Program-made: the position numbers and the translations under genes | The notes under the pieces: generated by a model | Seen by the model: the letters and a program-made list of their open reading frames with translations, nothing else | What the model was told of the DNA's origin: nothing | The model's database searches: none | Source: Ligilactobacillus salitolerans | GTDB lineage: Bacteria; Bacillota; Bacilli; Lactobacillales; Lactobacillaceae | Direction of reading: 5' to 3' | NCBI RefSeq assembly: GCF_003864415.1 | Contig: NZ_BFFP01000001.1 | Location: forward strand, 1-37,225 | DNA: 37,225 bases | Part shown: piece by piece, positions 14,769 to 23,743 of the stretch | Layout: each line of letters starts with the position of its first letter | Position numbering within the stretch: position 1 is the first letter of the stretch

Positions 14769-15743
14769 TCACTCCCCTTGCTTTTCGCTGGCACTTAGAT
14801 AGTTAACTAACAACTGGCGGTTGAGATACCCCAGGTCCTGTCCCGAGCGACTCTGGACTCGAACATAATCATGCGTACTTAATGCCGTAAATAACTCACG
14901 TAAAGCTGCGTCCTCTCTCAAGTTTGGGATGTCCTCTGCTGCTTGAGGCTTTTGCTGCAAGATATTTTCACCCCACAACAGCTGGGACAGAGGTGTTTCG
15001 TAGATATTTTTGGCAACACTGCCTGCAAAAAAGTCCCGCACAAAATCATTGGCTGGATGCCGTGCAATCTCTTGTGGAGTTGCCGCTTGGAGAAGCTGTC
15101 CTTGACTCATGATCCCGATACGATCACCGATTTTTAAAGCTTCATCCATGTCGTGGGTCACAAAAACGATCGTGTTGCCTAACTGCTTGTGTAATTTAAT
15201 GACCAGATCCTGTAAGCTTTCCCGTGAGATCGGGTCAAGCGCGCTAAACGGCTCATCCATCAAGACGATCGGCGGCTGAGACGAGATCGCACGCAAGATC
15301 CCAACGCGTTGCTGCTCGCCGCCGGAAAGTTCTTTCGGATAGCGGTCCCGGTATTTTTGCGGATCCAGGCCGACCTGATCTAAGAGCGAGTCGGTCATCT
15401 CTTTGAGTTGTGCGCGCGGCGTCCCCTTCATTTCGGGGATCAAGGTAATATTCTGGGCTACTGTCATATTGGGGAACAGGGCGATCTGCTGCAAAACATA
15501 GCCCATCATCCACCGTAATTCTTGCAGCGGATATTCTTGAGCCAGCTTGCCATTGATCATCACTTGACCGGCACTAGGATCTTCCAAACGGTTGATCATT
15601 TTTAAGGAGGTCGTCTTGCCGCTCCCAGAGGAACCGACCAGTACAAAGCGTTCTCCCTGCTTAATTTCCATATCCATCCCCGAGATCACGGTATTTTCTC
15701 CAAACTTCTTAGCGACACCTTGAAATTCGATTGCTGCGGCCAT
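14769..15743 (-). CDS. Glycine betaine/choline/carnitine ABC transporter ATPase (OpuCA-like)
   Basis: Cytoplasmic ATPase of an osmoprotectant importer. GSSGSGKTT is Walker A, LSGGEQQRVGI the signature and IVLMDEPFSALDP Walker B, followed by FVTHDMDEALKIGDRIGIM, all very close to the OpuCA/OpuBA group. The C-terminal 80 residues replace the tandem CBS module of longer OpuCA proteins with a shorter single domain; at 324 residues it is shorter than full OpuCA. The ATG directly abuts the TAA of the permease/binding-protein gene (TAAATG), so translation is coupled. It shares its operon with the fused permease and a flavoprotein. Confidence 0.9.
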   Translation of the reverse strand: MAAAIEFQGVAKKFGENTVISGMDMEIKQGERFVLVGSSGSGKTTSLKMINRLEDPSAGQVMINGKLAQEYPLQELRWMMGYVLQQIALFPNMTVAQNITLIPEMKGTPRAQLKEMTDSLLDQVGLDPQKYRDRYPKELSGGEQQRVGILRAISSQPPIVLMDEPFSALDPISRESLQDLVIKLHKQLGNTIVFVTHDMDEALKIGDRIGIMSQGQLLQAATPQEIARHPANDFVRDFFAGSVAKNIYETPLSQLLWGENILQQKPQAAEDIPNLREDAALRELFTALSTHDYVRVQSRSGQDLGYLNRQLLVNYLSASEKQGE

Positions 15744-17273
15744 TTAATCGCCCTCCTTTAACAGATGGTGTTTGCTCAAGTAGTTATGCGCGACCGTCGC
15801 GGGCGACTTATCTTGCACGTTAACTTCATAGTTCATTTCTTGCATCTGTTTTTCTGTTATCTTACCGGCAAGTTTATTCAAACTTTTGACAATTTGCGGG
15901 TGATCATCGGCAAACTTCTGCTTCATCAGCGGTGCTCCCTGGTAAGTTGGAAACATCCGCTTGTCATCTTTTAAGATCCCCAGATGATACTGGCGCAGTT
16001 CGCTGTCAGTCGAATAAGCATCCACAATATTGATCTTCTTTTGTCCGATTGCTTGGTAGCGCAATGCCGGCTCCATCGACTTGACCGGAAAATCTAAACC
16101 ATAGGTTTGCTTGATCCCTTTCAAACCATCGCCGCGATCAATAAACTCCAGCGTCATCCCGCCTTTCAGCAGCGACTGCACATTTTGCAAGTCACTGATC
16201 GTTTTTAGCTTGTGTTCCTGCTGGAATTTTTCCGGTACCGCTAAAGCGTATGAATTGTTGTATTTCATCGGTTTGAGCAATGCCAGCTCATCTTGCTTAG
16301 CCAGCGTTGTTTTAGCCTTTCGATAGGTCGCTTGCGCCGTTAAACCAGTTGTTTTCTGTGGTTTTTTAGCCAAAGTCTCCAAAACAGTTCCCGTAAATTC
16401 AGGATAAATATCGATTTGGTCATTTTTGACCGCGTTAAACAGGAAGGTGGTTTTGCCAAAATTCGGCTTGAGCGTCACCTTGATATGCGAATCATCGTTG
16501 GTAATCAGTTCCTTATACATATTGATCAAAATTTCCGGTTCCGACCCTAATTTGCCGGCGATCGTAATTGTTTCTGTCCGGTTAACATAGGCATTGTAGG
16601 CACTGCCGCCCCCCAGCAACACCACGATCAGCGCCAACACCGAGACTGCCGTTTTAACGGAAGCGTGCTCGAGCCACTTGATCAGTGCACTCATAATGAT
16701 CGCCAGCAAGCCGGAAGCAATTGCCCCAATTAAAATCAGGGAAGTATTATTTCGGTCGATCCCCAAGAGGATAAAAGTCCCTAGGCCGCCCGCACCGATC
16801 AGCGCCGCTAACGTTGCGGTCCCAATGATCATAACTAACGCCGTCCGGATCCCGGAAATGATCGTTGGCATCGCTAAAGGCAATTCCAGTCGGAACAGCT
16901 TTTTCATCCGGGACATCCCAAAGGCATCCGCAGCTTCTTCTAACGCCGGATCGATCTCAGTCAAGCCGAGATATGTATTTTGAAAAATTGGCAAGAGCGC
17001 ATAAACGACCAAAGCGATCACTGCCGGAACAGTCCCGATCCCGACGATTGGGATCAAGAGCCCTAATACGGCTAGTGACGGCAAAGTCTGCAAAACGCCC
17101 GTCAACTGCAGGAGAAATTCTGCCAATTTAGTATGTTTAACGACCCAGATCGCCAGTGGGATCGCAATGACCATCGCGATCAAAAGCGAAATAGTTGAGA
17201 TCTGGAGGTGTTGCAGCAAGGCTGACCAGAGCTCGCCTTTTCTGTCGCTAAAAGTTTGTAAGATTTGTTCCAT
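15744..17273 (-). CDS. Fused permease and substrate-binding protein of an OpuC-like importer
   Basis: Residues 1-205 are the membrane permease, with about six helices and the ABC-binding EAADAFGMSRMKKLFRLELP loop. Residues about 225-509 are an extracellular OpuAC/OpuBC-type binding domain (ITIAGKLGSEPEILINMYKE opening) anchored by the helix at 205-225. This permease-binding fusion is common in lactobacilli and streptococci and places two binding domains on the homodimer. Substrates are glycine betaine, choline or carnitine by family. Start ATG follows AAAGGAATCTAAGC. It is the first gene of the leftward operon and divergent from an amino-acid binding protein gene across 237 bases. Confidence 0.9.
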   Translation of the reverse strand: MEQILQTFSDRKGELWSALLQHLQISTISLLIAMVIAIPLAIWVVKHTKLAEFLLQLTGVLQTLPSLAVLGLLIPIVGIGTVPAVIALVVYALLPIFQNTYLGLTEIDPALEEAADAFGMSRMKKLFRLELPLAMPTIISGIRTALVMIIGTATLAALIGAGGLGTFILLGIDRNNTSLILIGAIASGLLAIIMSALIKWLEHASVKTAVSVLALIVVLLGGGSAYNAYVNRTETITIAGKLGSEPEILINMYKELITNDDSHIKVTLKPNFGKTTFLFNAVKNDQIDIYPEFTGTVLETLAKKPQKTTGLTAQATYRKAKTTLAKQDELALLKPMKYNNSYALAVPEKFQQEHKLKTISDLQNVQSLLKGGMTLEFIDRGDGLKGIKQTYGLDFPVKSMEPALRYQAIGQKKINIVDAYSTDSELRQYHLGILKDDKRMFPTYQGAPLMKQKFADDHPQIVKSLNKLAGKITEKQMQEMNYEVNVQDKSPATVAHNYLSKHHLLKEGD

Positions 17274-17510
17274 GCTTAGATTCCTTTCGAGGTTGTCGTT
17301 TTTCCAATATCAACCATCTAACTCATAAACATCACAATCGTTTTCTCTTCAACCCTTACCTTAACAATTATTTCAAAAACTGCAAAGCAATAGGGTCTAA
17401 AGAAAACTAAGAATCAGCTCAAATTTAAATTTATAATTATTCACTTTTATGTATATTTCCGGTCAAAAAGATGCTAAGATTTATCTAATCACATAAAGGG
17501 GGAGTATCAA

Positions 17511-18338
17511 ATGCGCCAAAAACATCTCAAACGCTTGACTCTTGGAGTACTCTGCACATTAACTCTGCTGGTCCTGGCAAGCTGCGGCAACAAAAACTCA
17601 GAGGACAGCGTCAAGCGGATCCAAAATAAAAACACCTTGGTCTTAGGGACTTCAGCTGATGATGCACCCTTTGAATTTCCCATCGTCCAAAACGGCAAAA
17701 AGAAAATCATCGGCTATGACATCATGGTCGGTCAGAAGATTGCAGATGATCTCGGTGTGAAACTCAAGGTCGAAAACATCGCTTTCCCTTCACTGTTGAC
17801 AGAGCTGCAGGATAAAAAGGTAGATCTCGTGCTGGCAGGCATGGTCAAGACCCCGGCAAGAGAAAAAGCCGTCAGTTTTTCCAAGCCGTACCACCAAGCA
17901 GCTAATGTCTTACTGGTCAGAAAAGAAGACGCCCACAAGTACAATCATGTCAGTGATTTGAATGGCAAAAGCATTGGCGCGCAACAGTCTTCCGCCCAAG
18001 AAAAGATCGCCAAAACTCAGCTGCCAAAAGCATCTCTGGTCACGGAAAGTTCACGGGGAACTTTGACGGCCGAATTGAAGTCCCAGAAAGTCGATGGGGT
18101 CTTGTTAGGCAAAGATGGAGCTGAGATCTATACCCTCAAGTATCCTAACCAATATGCGATCGCTCAAGTTAAGCTGAAAACCACTGCCGACATCAGCGCG
18201 GTCAGCATCGGGGTCAATAAAGACGATAAAGCTCTGCTCAAACGGATCAACAAAAAGATCACTGAACTTAAGCACAGCGGAGAACTCGACAAGATGTTCA
18301 AGCAAGCTCAAGCCCAGCAGGCAAAATATGGAAAATAA
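17511..18338 (+). CDS. Amino-acid ABC transporter substrate-binding lipoprotein (family 3)
   Basis: 275 residues. Signal peptide with lipobox LASC; Cys25 is lipidated, so the protein sits on the outer face of the membrane. NTLVLGTSADDAPFEFP, IGYDIMVGQKIADDLGVKLK and VDLVLAGMVKTPAREKAVSFS are family-3 binding-protein motifs (polar amino acids, cystine or glutamine). No permease or ATPase gene accompanies it. It is instead followed after 9 bases by an M20 peptidase, so it either borrows a transporter encoded elsewhere or works as a scavenging receptor. ATG follows AAAGGGGGAGTATCAA. Confidence 0.88.
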   Translation: MRQKHLKRLTLGVLCTLTLLVLASCGNKNSEDSVKRIQNKNTLVLGTSADDAPFEFPIVQNGKKKIIGYDIMVGQKIADDLGVKLKVENIAFPSLLTELQDKKVDLVLAGMVKTPAREKAVSFSKPYHQAANVLLVRKEDAHKYNHVSDLNGKSIGAQQSSAQEKIAKTQLPKASLVTESSRGTLTAELKSQKVDGVLLGKDGAEIYTLKYPNQYAIAQVKLKTTADISAVSIGVNKDDKALLKRINKKITELKHSGELDKMFKQAQAQQAKYGK

Positions 18339-18347
18339 GGTGAAATC

Positions 18348-19496
18348 ATGAATAAAGATGCAAAAATTGAGATCCTCCAAAAAATGATCCAAATTCCTTC
18401 GGTCAATGATAATGAAGCAGCAGTCGCAGACTACATAGCCTCCCTCTTCGCGCCTTACCCTAACGTAGAGATCGAGCGGCTGACCTATGCCCCGCACCGC
18501 GACAACCTAGTCATTACGATCGGCTCTGACCAAGGACCGCGAATCGGCTTAGCCGGTCATATGGACGTGGTTGCTGCCGGACCAGAAGAAGACTGGCTGT
18601 ACCCGCCATTTTCCGGCACAGTCGCCGATAACAAGCTCTATGGTCGTGGTGCCTCGGACATGAAAAGCGGTCTGGCTGCGATCGTAAGCGCCATGCTTGA
18701 CTTACTCGAGGCAGGCACTCAGCTCAAGGGACAGATTCGTCTCCTGGCAACTGTTGGTGAAGAAACCGGTGAATACGGTGCTGCTCAGCTCACCCAAGCC
18801 GGTTACGCGGACCACCTGGCAGCTCTGGTTATCGCCGAACCAAGTACGGACATGTCGGAACTCGTCTATACCTCCCGCGGGGTGATCGACTATCAGGTCA
18901 CTTCGATCGGCAAGGGTGCTCACAGTGCACGACCATGGCAAGGGATCAATGCCATCGACAATCTCTTGGACTTTTATCATCTGGCTAAGGAACGTCTCAG
19001 TCAGTTCGACCACGCCGACCCGGTTTTAGGTTCAGTCACCCATGAGATCACGAAGATCACTGGTGGAGAGCAAGTTAACAGCATTCCAGCACGAGCATCA
19101 TATCTGGGCAACATTCGGACTTTACCAGAATACCCGAACAAGTTCTTTTACGCCGAATTAGAGCAAATTTTGAACGAACTCAATGCCAAAGATGGCTACA
19201 GCTTGTCTTTATCGTATAGTTTCCCGGAAGAACCGATCGTAGGCCAACCTGATTCAGAACTGGTGCAGCAGGCTGCGGCAATTTACCAGAACGTGTTCGG
19301 CAAGCCCGTTAAGATCACCGGCAGCTTGGGGGCCAATGACGGTGCGGAATTTTTGCAGGCCAAAGGCGACTTTAACAGCATCGTCTGCGGACCCGGCTCT
19401 TACACCTCTCACCAACCCGACGAATATGTTGAGCTGTCGATTTATTTGAAAGCAATCGAATTCTATAAGGCACTGGCCCTAAAATTTGTCGGCTGA
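18348..19496 (+). CDS. M20-family metallopeptidase (ArgE/DapE type)
   Basis: Zinc-dependent deacylase or dipeptidase, 382 residues. GHMDVV carries zinc-ligand His71 and catalytic Asp73; YGRGASDMKSG carries bridging Asp104; VGEETGEYG carries the catalytic glutamate pair near 138-139. The dimerisation (lid) domain spans about 180-290. It resembles succinyl-diaminopimelate desuccinylase / acetylornithine deacetylase proteins. It is 9 bases downstream of an amino-acid binding lipoprotein, so release of an amino acid from an N-acyl or dipeptide form after uptake is more likely than lysine biosynthesis, because no other dap genes are near. Start ATG after AAGGTGAAATC. Confidence 0.87.
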   Translation: MNKDAKIEILQKMIQIPSVNDNEAAVADYIASLFAPYPNVEIERLTYAPHRDNLVITIGSDQGPRIGLAGHMDVVAAGPEEDWLYPPFSGTVADNKLYGRGASDMKSGLAAIVSAMLDLLEAGTQLKGQIRLLATVGEETGEYGAAQLTQAGYADHLAALVIAEPSTDMSELVYTSRGVIDYQVTSIGKGAHSARPWQGINAIDNLLDFYHLAKERLSQFDHADPVLGSVTHEITKITGGEQVNSIPARASYLGNIRTLPEYPNKFFYAELEQILNELNAKDGYSLSLSYSFPEEPIVGQPDSELVQQAAAIYQNVFGKPVKITGSLGANDGAEFLQAKGDFNSIVCGPGSYTSHQPDEYVELSIYLKAIEFYKALALKFVG

Positions 19497-19641
19497 ATTT
19501 ATTTAGTTTTCGGCGGAAGACCCCCGACTTTAGTCGAGGGATGGATAGCCGTAGCGAGCCTGCACGCTAATCAACAAATGCGGTCAAACCTTGCATCAAA
19601 CTGACAATGTGCTATCTTAAATAAAAAAGGTGGTGAAATCA

Positions 19642-20855
19642 ATGACTTTGACAGCTTTTAAAGTGCGTCTATACCCAAATCAGAAGCAAATTAAACAAAT
19701 CAAGCAGACCTTTGGTTCAACACGTTTTGTGTGGAATCAAATGCTGGCGATGCAAAGTGCTCGCCACAAGAATAATTCTAATGCCAAATATCAAAATGAA
19801 TTTGCAATGAACAACTTGCTGAAAGCACTCAAAGCGGAATATCCGTGGTTAAAAAACGTAGACGCTACTGCATTGCAAGCATCTAATGGCAACTTGCATG
19901 ATGCCTTTAAACGCTTTTCAACAAGAAACTAAGTAACGGTTATCCATGCTTTAAAAGCAAGAAAAACTATGCTCAAAGTTACACTTCTAAAGCAGTCAAT
20001 CAAAATATTAAAGTCATTGATGACCACCATTTAAAACTGCCAAAACTAGGTCAGGTCTATTTTCGGGCTGGTCGGGTGCTGACTGGCAAAGTTAAACGGG
20101 CAACCGTCCGTATCAACTCGCAAGGTCAGTATTACGCAACGGTTTTGATTGAGAGCGAAAAACAAGCTCTCAAGCCCAAAACAAAGCAAGTTGTTGGTAT
20201 TGACCTTGGCTTAGACAGCTTAATGATTTTGTCCAATGGACAAAATGTCAATATGGTGAATTTTGATACTGACGCTAAAAAACAAATTAGGGTATGGGAA
20301 CGTAAAATGGCACGCCGTCGGCAAAATGCACTCAAAGAAATTGCATTTGACAAGCACGACAAAGTCTTGTTCCCACGGACTAGCTTGCGCCAATTTCCAC
20401 GCTATCAACAAGCCCGTCGGACGGCGGCAAAACTCAAGCGGCAGGTCAGTGACCGCCGAAACGACAAACTGCAAAAGTTGACCACGCAGTTAGTGCAAGC
20501 TTACGATGTGATTGTGGTGGAAAAGCTCAACACGCAAGATATGCTGAAAAATCATCATCTTGCCCGTGCAATTTCCAACGCTGGTTGGGGTAACTTGGTC
20601 GCGATGTTGCAATATAAGTGTGACTGGTACGGTAAACAACTACTCATGGTAGACCCTAAAAACACTAGCAGGATATGCAGTACTTGCGGTCAACACAACC
20701 AGCAATTTGTCGGGTTAAGTCAGCATGAGTGGTTAGCGGTGCGTGAGTGGCAGTGTCCGACTTGCGGAACTCACTTAGACCGTGATATTAACGCTAGTCT
20801 GAACATCCTCAACCGTGGATTAGCACAAATCGAAACACAAAAAACGCTAGCCTAA
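19642..20855 (+). pseudogene. TnpB with one frameshift (copy 2)
   Basis: RNA-guided RuvC nuclease, about 404 codons. All active-site parts are present: GIDLGLDSL (first Asp), VVEKLNTQDM (Glu), CSTCG and CPTCG (zinc finger) and DRDINASLNIL (last Asp). Compared with copy 1, one base is missing in the T-rich CGCTTTTCAAC around 19912-19921 (copy 1 reads CGTTTCTTCAAC), so the frame stops at the TAA within AACTAAG. The rest continues in the shifted frame to 20855. One base would restore it, so sequencing error or slippage should be considered. Confidence 0.82.
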
Positions 20856-20860
20856 ACTAG

Positions 20861-20891
20861 TGCCTAAAAAATAAGGCACGGGACGTGCCTT
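20861..20891 (+). ncRNA. Right-end hairpins, likely 3' scaffold of the TnpB omega-RNA
   Basis: Immediately after the tnpB stop, GTGCCT pairs with AGGCAC, or the same AAGGCACG pairs with CGTGCCTT around GGA; the two folds exclude each other. TnpB guide RNAs are made from this part of the element, with the guide taken from DNA just beyond. If the scaffold ends at GGTAAATAA, the guide would begin CAGTGACCGCTATC. Copy 1 lost this region. Position-based inference. Confidence 0.45.
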
Positions 20892-21114
20892 GGTAAATAA
20901 CAGTGACCGCTATCTTTTTAGAGAAATCTAATTGACAAGTTTGCTGTGTTCCCAGAATCCCCCCCTTTTTAAAGGGTGGTAGTTCAAAATCCTTGTAAGA
21001 ACTGAAATAATTATAGGGCTCCATTGTTTTTCTTGTCCCAGCCGAAGTAAAAGTTGTAAAATTCCATTAGACTACAGAGCTAACTTCTTAGAATAATGGA
21101 GGCAAATGCAAATA

Positions 21115-21786
21115 ATGAAAGTGTCTGAAAAAGAAAGCTGTCTTGTTTTAGTTCCGATTTTCGCTGGGCTGAGTCAGGAAAAACTAGCTAAGATTTCAGC
21201 AAAAGTGACGAGTAAAAACATGACCCAAGGTGAATTCCTGTATAATTTGCATGACCACAATGACACCTTATATATCGTGCATCAGGGCCATTTAAAAAAT
21301 TATCGTCTCCTCGAAAACGGCAAAGAACAATTGATCCGTTTATTGGGTCCTGGCGATTTTACCGGTGAGTGGAGCCTGTTCCAAGAAAAACAAGAACACA
21401 GTGATCTCGTAGAAGCCGTAAGCGACACAGAGATCTGCCAGTTAACACAGCCGGATTTTAAAGAGATTTTAGCCCATTATCCTGAAATTAGTCTCAGTCT
21501 CTTGCAGCAAATGTCGACTCGCTTAGAAGCAGCTGAAGATCAGATCACTACCATTGCCCACAGCTCGATCACCGAGCGGATCAGTGCTTATTTGGCCAGC
21601 CTAATTACTGAGCCCACGGCAAGCAAAACGCTGGTCGAACTGCCAATGGCACGCAAAGAATTAGCCTCTTACCTAGGAACAACACCCGAATCTATTACCC
21701 GCGGCTTTAACAAATTAGAAGCACAGGGTGTCATCAAGTCCCTTTCAAATAGGAAGATTCAAATCAACCAGCTTGACAACAACTAG
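21115..21786 (+). CDS. Crp/Fnr-family regulator, FLP-like with two cysteines
   Basis: 223 residues. Residues 10-125 form the cyclic-nucleotide-binding-like sensor domain (IVHQGHLKNYRLLENGKEQ, LLGPGDFTGEWSLF). Residues 150-220 form the HTH_Crp domain (MARKELASYLGTTPESITRG is the recognition region). The only cysteines are Cys9 and Cys108. FLP of Lactobacillus casei uses Cys5 and Cys112 as a dithiol-disulfide switch, so a similar redox switch is likely. There is no FNR iron-sulfur cysteine cluster. GGAGG is 12 bases before ATG 21115 and only 3 before an in-frame ATG 21106, so the start is uncertain by three codons. It faces the metal operon, whose promoter carries an FNR box. Confidence 0.85.
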   Translation: MKVSEKESCLVLVPIFAGLSQEKLAKISAKVTSKNMTQGEFLYNLHDHNDTLYIVHQGHLKNYRLLENGKEQLIRLLGPGDFTGEWSLFQEKQEHSDLVEAVSDTEICQLTQPDFKEILAHYPEISLSLLQQMSTRLEAAEDQITTIAHSSITERISAYLASLITEPTASKTLVELPMARKELASYLGTTPESITRGFNKLEAQGVIKSLSNRKIQINQLDNN

Positions 21787-21794
21787 ATCTACGC

Positions 21795-21829
21795 AAAAAA
21801 GGGACGTCAAAAAGCACGTCTCTTTTTTT
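21795..21829. terminator. Bidirectional terminator between the FLP-like gene and the ATPase gene
   Basis: AAAAGGGACGT pairs with ACGTCTCTTTT across CAAAAAGC, with A/T runs on both sides. Confidence 0.85.
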
Positions 21830-23681
21830 ACGCTAAGCGATAGTTCAACAAGCGAATTGCATTTAAGACCACTACAATAATGCTGGCCTCATGGACAAAC
21901 ATCCCGATACCCATATTGATCCAGTCACTAAATAAGAGGCTGCCTAAAAGAACGAAAACCACCCCGACTGCAATAATGATGTTTTGAAGCATGTTATGGC
22001 TGGTGGCTTTTGCTAATTTAAGCGTTGGAGCTAGCCGACTAAAATCAGAATTCATCAAGACAATATCTGAAGTTTCGATTGCGACATCTGTACCATTCCC
22101 CATAGCTATCCCTGTGTTAGCCAGCGCCAATGACGGACTATCATTAACTCCATCACCGACAAAGGTCACATTTTGCCCATTGTTTTGTAGCTTCTTAATA
22201 TATGCTGCCTTATCTTCAGGCAGCATATTGCCCTTGGCTTCGGTTAAGCTGATTTTTTCTGCGATCTGATCGACCGTTCCCTGGTTGTCTCCAGATAGGA
22301 GGATCAAATTTTTAACGCCCAGTTTTTTTAATTTAGAAAGTTCATCTTTAACGTTTGGCCGCAACTGATCCTTGATCCCCAAAATTAGTGCTGGTTGCTG
22401 ATCAATAGCCATGAAAATCAAGGAATTTCCTTCACTGGCTAATTTCTCACTTTCTTTTATGACCTCTTTCTTTACATCGATCCCATGAGTTTTCATTAAC
22501 TGCAAATTGCCTAAAGCGACTTGATGGCCTTTAACCAGCGCAAAGATCCCGCCGCCTTTAACCACCTGTGTTTTAGTCACTGGATATCTGGCAGTATCCG
22601 GATAAGTCTTAACTACTGCCTGCGCTAAAGGATGATCACTTTCTGATTCAGTACTAACTAACAGACTAAGAGCTTCACGCTCATTGATCCCTGGCATTGT
22701 GATCAGTTTTGCTACCCGCGGATCACCCACCGTTAGTGTGCCTGTCTTATCAAAAACCATCGTATCAACTTGACTAAAATTCTGCACCACTTCGCTGCCC
22801 TTTAATAATATTCCGTGTTTAGCACCATTGCCGATCCCGGCTACATTCGAAACTGGGATCCCGATCACCAAAGCACCGGGACATCCCAGCACTAAAACAG
22901 TTATGGCGAGTTCAATATCCTTAGTCACGAACCCCACCACAATTGCCAGCAGCAATACAGCCGGTGTATAGTACTGAGAAAATTTATCAATAAACCGCTC
23001 TGGAGTGGACTTTGAGTCTTGAGCTTCTTCCACTAGTTCAATGATCTTGCCAAAAGTGGTTTCCTCGCCAACTCGCTGTGCTTCCAACTGGATCGTTCCA
23101 TTTTCCAAAATAGTTCCGGCATAAACAGTTGAACCAGCTTGTTTATCAACAACCTTAGACTCTCCTGTGATACTAGCCTCATTGACATAGCCAGAGCCGC
23201 TTACAACTTGGCCGTCCACAGGGATCTTGCCGCCAGTCTTCACTAAGAGCCTGTCTAAAACACTGACCTCGTCAATTGAAACCTCCTCAAACTGACCGTG
23301 CAGGTTTTTCTTTAAAGCAGTCTCTGGCTCCATTTCAACTAGAGACTTAATCGCCTTTCTCGTCTTTTTTAGCGTCGCCTGTTCTAAAAAATGACCAGCC
23401 AAGAAGAGAAACGTGACGACCGCTGCTTCTTCATAGCTCTGAACTAAAAAAGCACCTAAGACTGCGATCGTGACTAAAACATCAATACTAACTACCTTGA
23501 CCTTTAAAGATTGAAAAGCTTGGATGGCAATTGGCAAAACCCCTGCGATCCCAGCAAGCATTAAGGCAACGGGTACTATTTTCCCTTGTGTCAGAAAAAA
23601 ATGATCCGCCAAGGCGAGCAAAAGCAAGGAACCATTAATGATCGTTAGTTCTTTTTTATGCGCTAAAATAATTTTTTGCAT
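21828..23681 (-). CDS. P1B-type heavy-metal ATPase with CPG membrane motif
   Basis: Membrane pump of 617 residues. Two pairs of N-terminal helices (12-50, 65-100), TGES (172-175) in the actuator domain, CPG (267-269) in the transport helix, DKTGT with phospho-acceptor Asp311, SDHP (348-351) typical of P1B pumps, and GDGVNDSPSLA. There is no N-terminal HMA domain; a separate HMA protein is encoded two genes upstream. The usual CPC of zinc, cadmium and copper pumps is CPG here, so only one of the two metal-binding cysteines is kept and the metal cannot be assigned. ATG follows AAAGGAAGG. A hairpin at 23703-23734 separates it from the upstream genes. Confidence 0.9.
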   Translation of the reverse strand: MQKIILAHKKELTIINGSLLLLALADHFFLTQGKIVPVALMLAGIAGVLPIAIQAFQSLKVKVVSIDVLVTIAVLGAFLVQSYEEAAVVTFLFLAGHFLEQATLKKTRKAIKSLVEMEPETALKKNLHGQFEEVSIDEVSVLDRLLVKTGGKIPVDGQVVSGSGYVNEASITGESKVVDKQAGSTVYAGTILENGTIQLEAQRVGEETTFGKIIELVEEAQDSKSTPERFIDKFSQYYTPAVLLLAIVVGFVTKDIELAITVLVLGCPGALVIGIPVSNVAGIGNGAKHGILLKGSEVVQNFSQVDTMVFDKTGTLTVGDPRVAKLITMPGINEREALSLLVSTESESDHPLAQAVVKTYPDTARYPVTKTQVVKGGGIFALVKGHQVALGNLQLMKTHGIDVKKEVIKESEKLASEGNSLIFMAIDQQPALILGIKDQLRPNVKDELSKLKKLGVKNLILLSGDNQGTVDQIAEKISLTEAKGNMLPEDKAAYIKKLQNNGQNVTFVGDGVNDSPSLALANTGIAMGNGTDVAIETSDIVLMNSDFSRLAPTLKLAKATSHNMLQNIIIAVGVVFVLLGSLLFSDWINMGIGMFVHEASIIVVVLNAIRLLNYRLA

Positions 23682-23702
23682 TTTAACCTTCCTTTCTCAG
23701 CG

Positions 23703-23734
23703 AAAAGCAGGTCTCATTTGCTGGACCTGCTTTT
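23703..23734 (-). terminator. Terminator-like hairpin inside the metal operon
   Basis: AAAAGCAGGTC pairs with GACCTGCTTTTT, an 11-bp stem with a T-run on both strands, between the 95-residue gene and the ATPase gene that follows it in the same direction. It would lower ATPase transcription relative to the chaperone, or act as a processing or stabilising hairpin. Confidence 0.7.
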
Positions 23735-23743
23735 TGCTCTGAC

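Larger units (their letters stand above)
19505..20987 (+). mobile_element. IS200/IS605-type tnpB-only element, copy 2
   Basis: Left end has CCCCCGACT-TT-AGTCGAGGG (19521-19540) and the same GGATAGCCGTAGCG block as copy 1. The right side holds tnpB, then two competing hairpins (GTGCCT/AGGCAC at 20861-20880 and AAGGCACG-GGA-CGTGCCTT at 20873-20891), a likely omega-RNA scaffold. An 87-bp block shared with copy 1 follows (20901-20987), after which similarity stops abruptly at AGTTCAA. Either that block is the true right end or it is flanking DNA carried along. No tnpA. Confidence 0.72.

Noticed and set aside
15253-15513. Minus-strand frame of 86 codons inside the OpuCA-like gene
   Set aside because: Same-strand alternative frame of a well-supported ATPase, Arg/Asp-rich as expected of a shadow.
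17380-17410. T-box-like AGGGTC word before the binding-protein gene
   Set aside because: Lacks the rest of the motif and has no following terminator.
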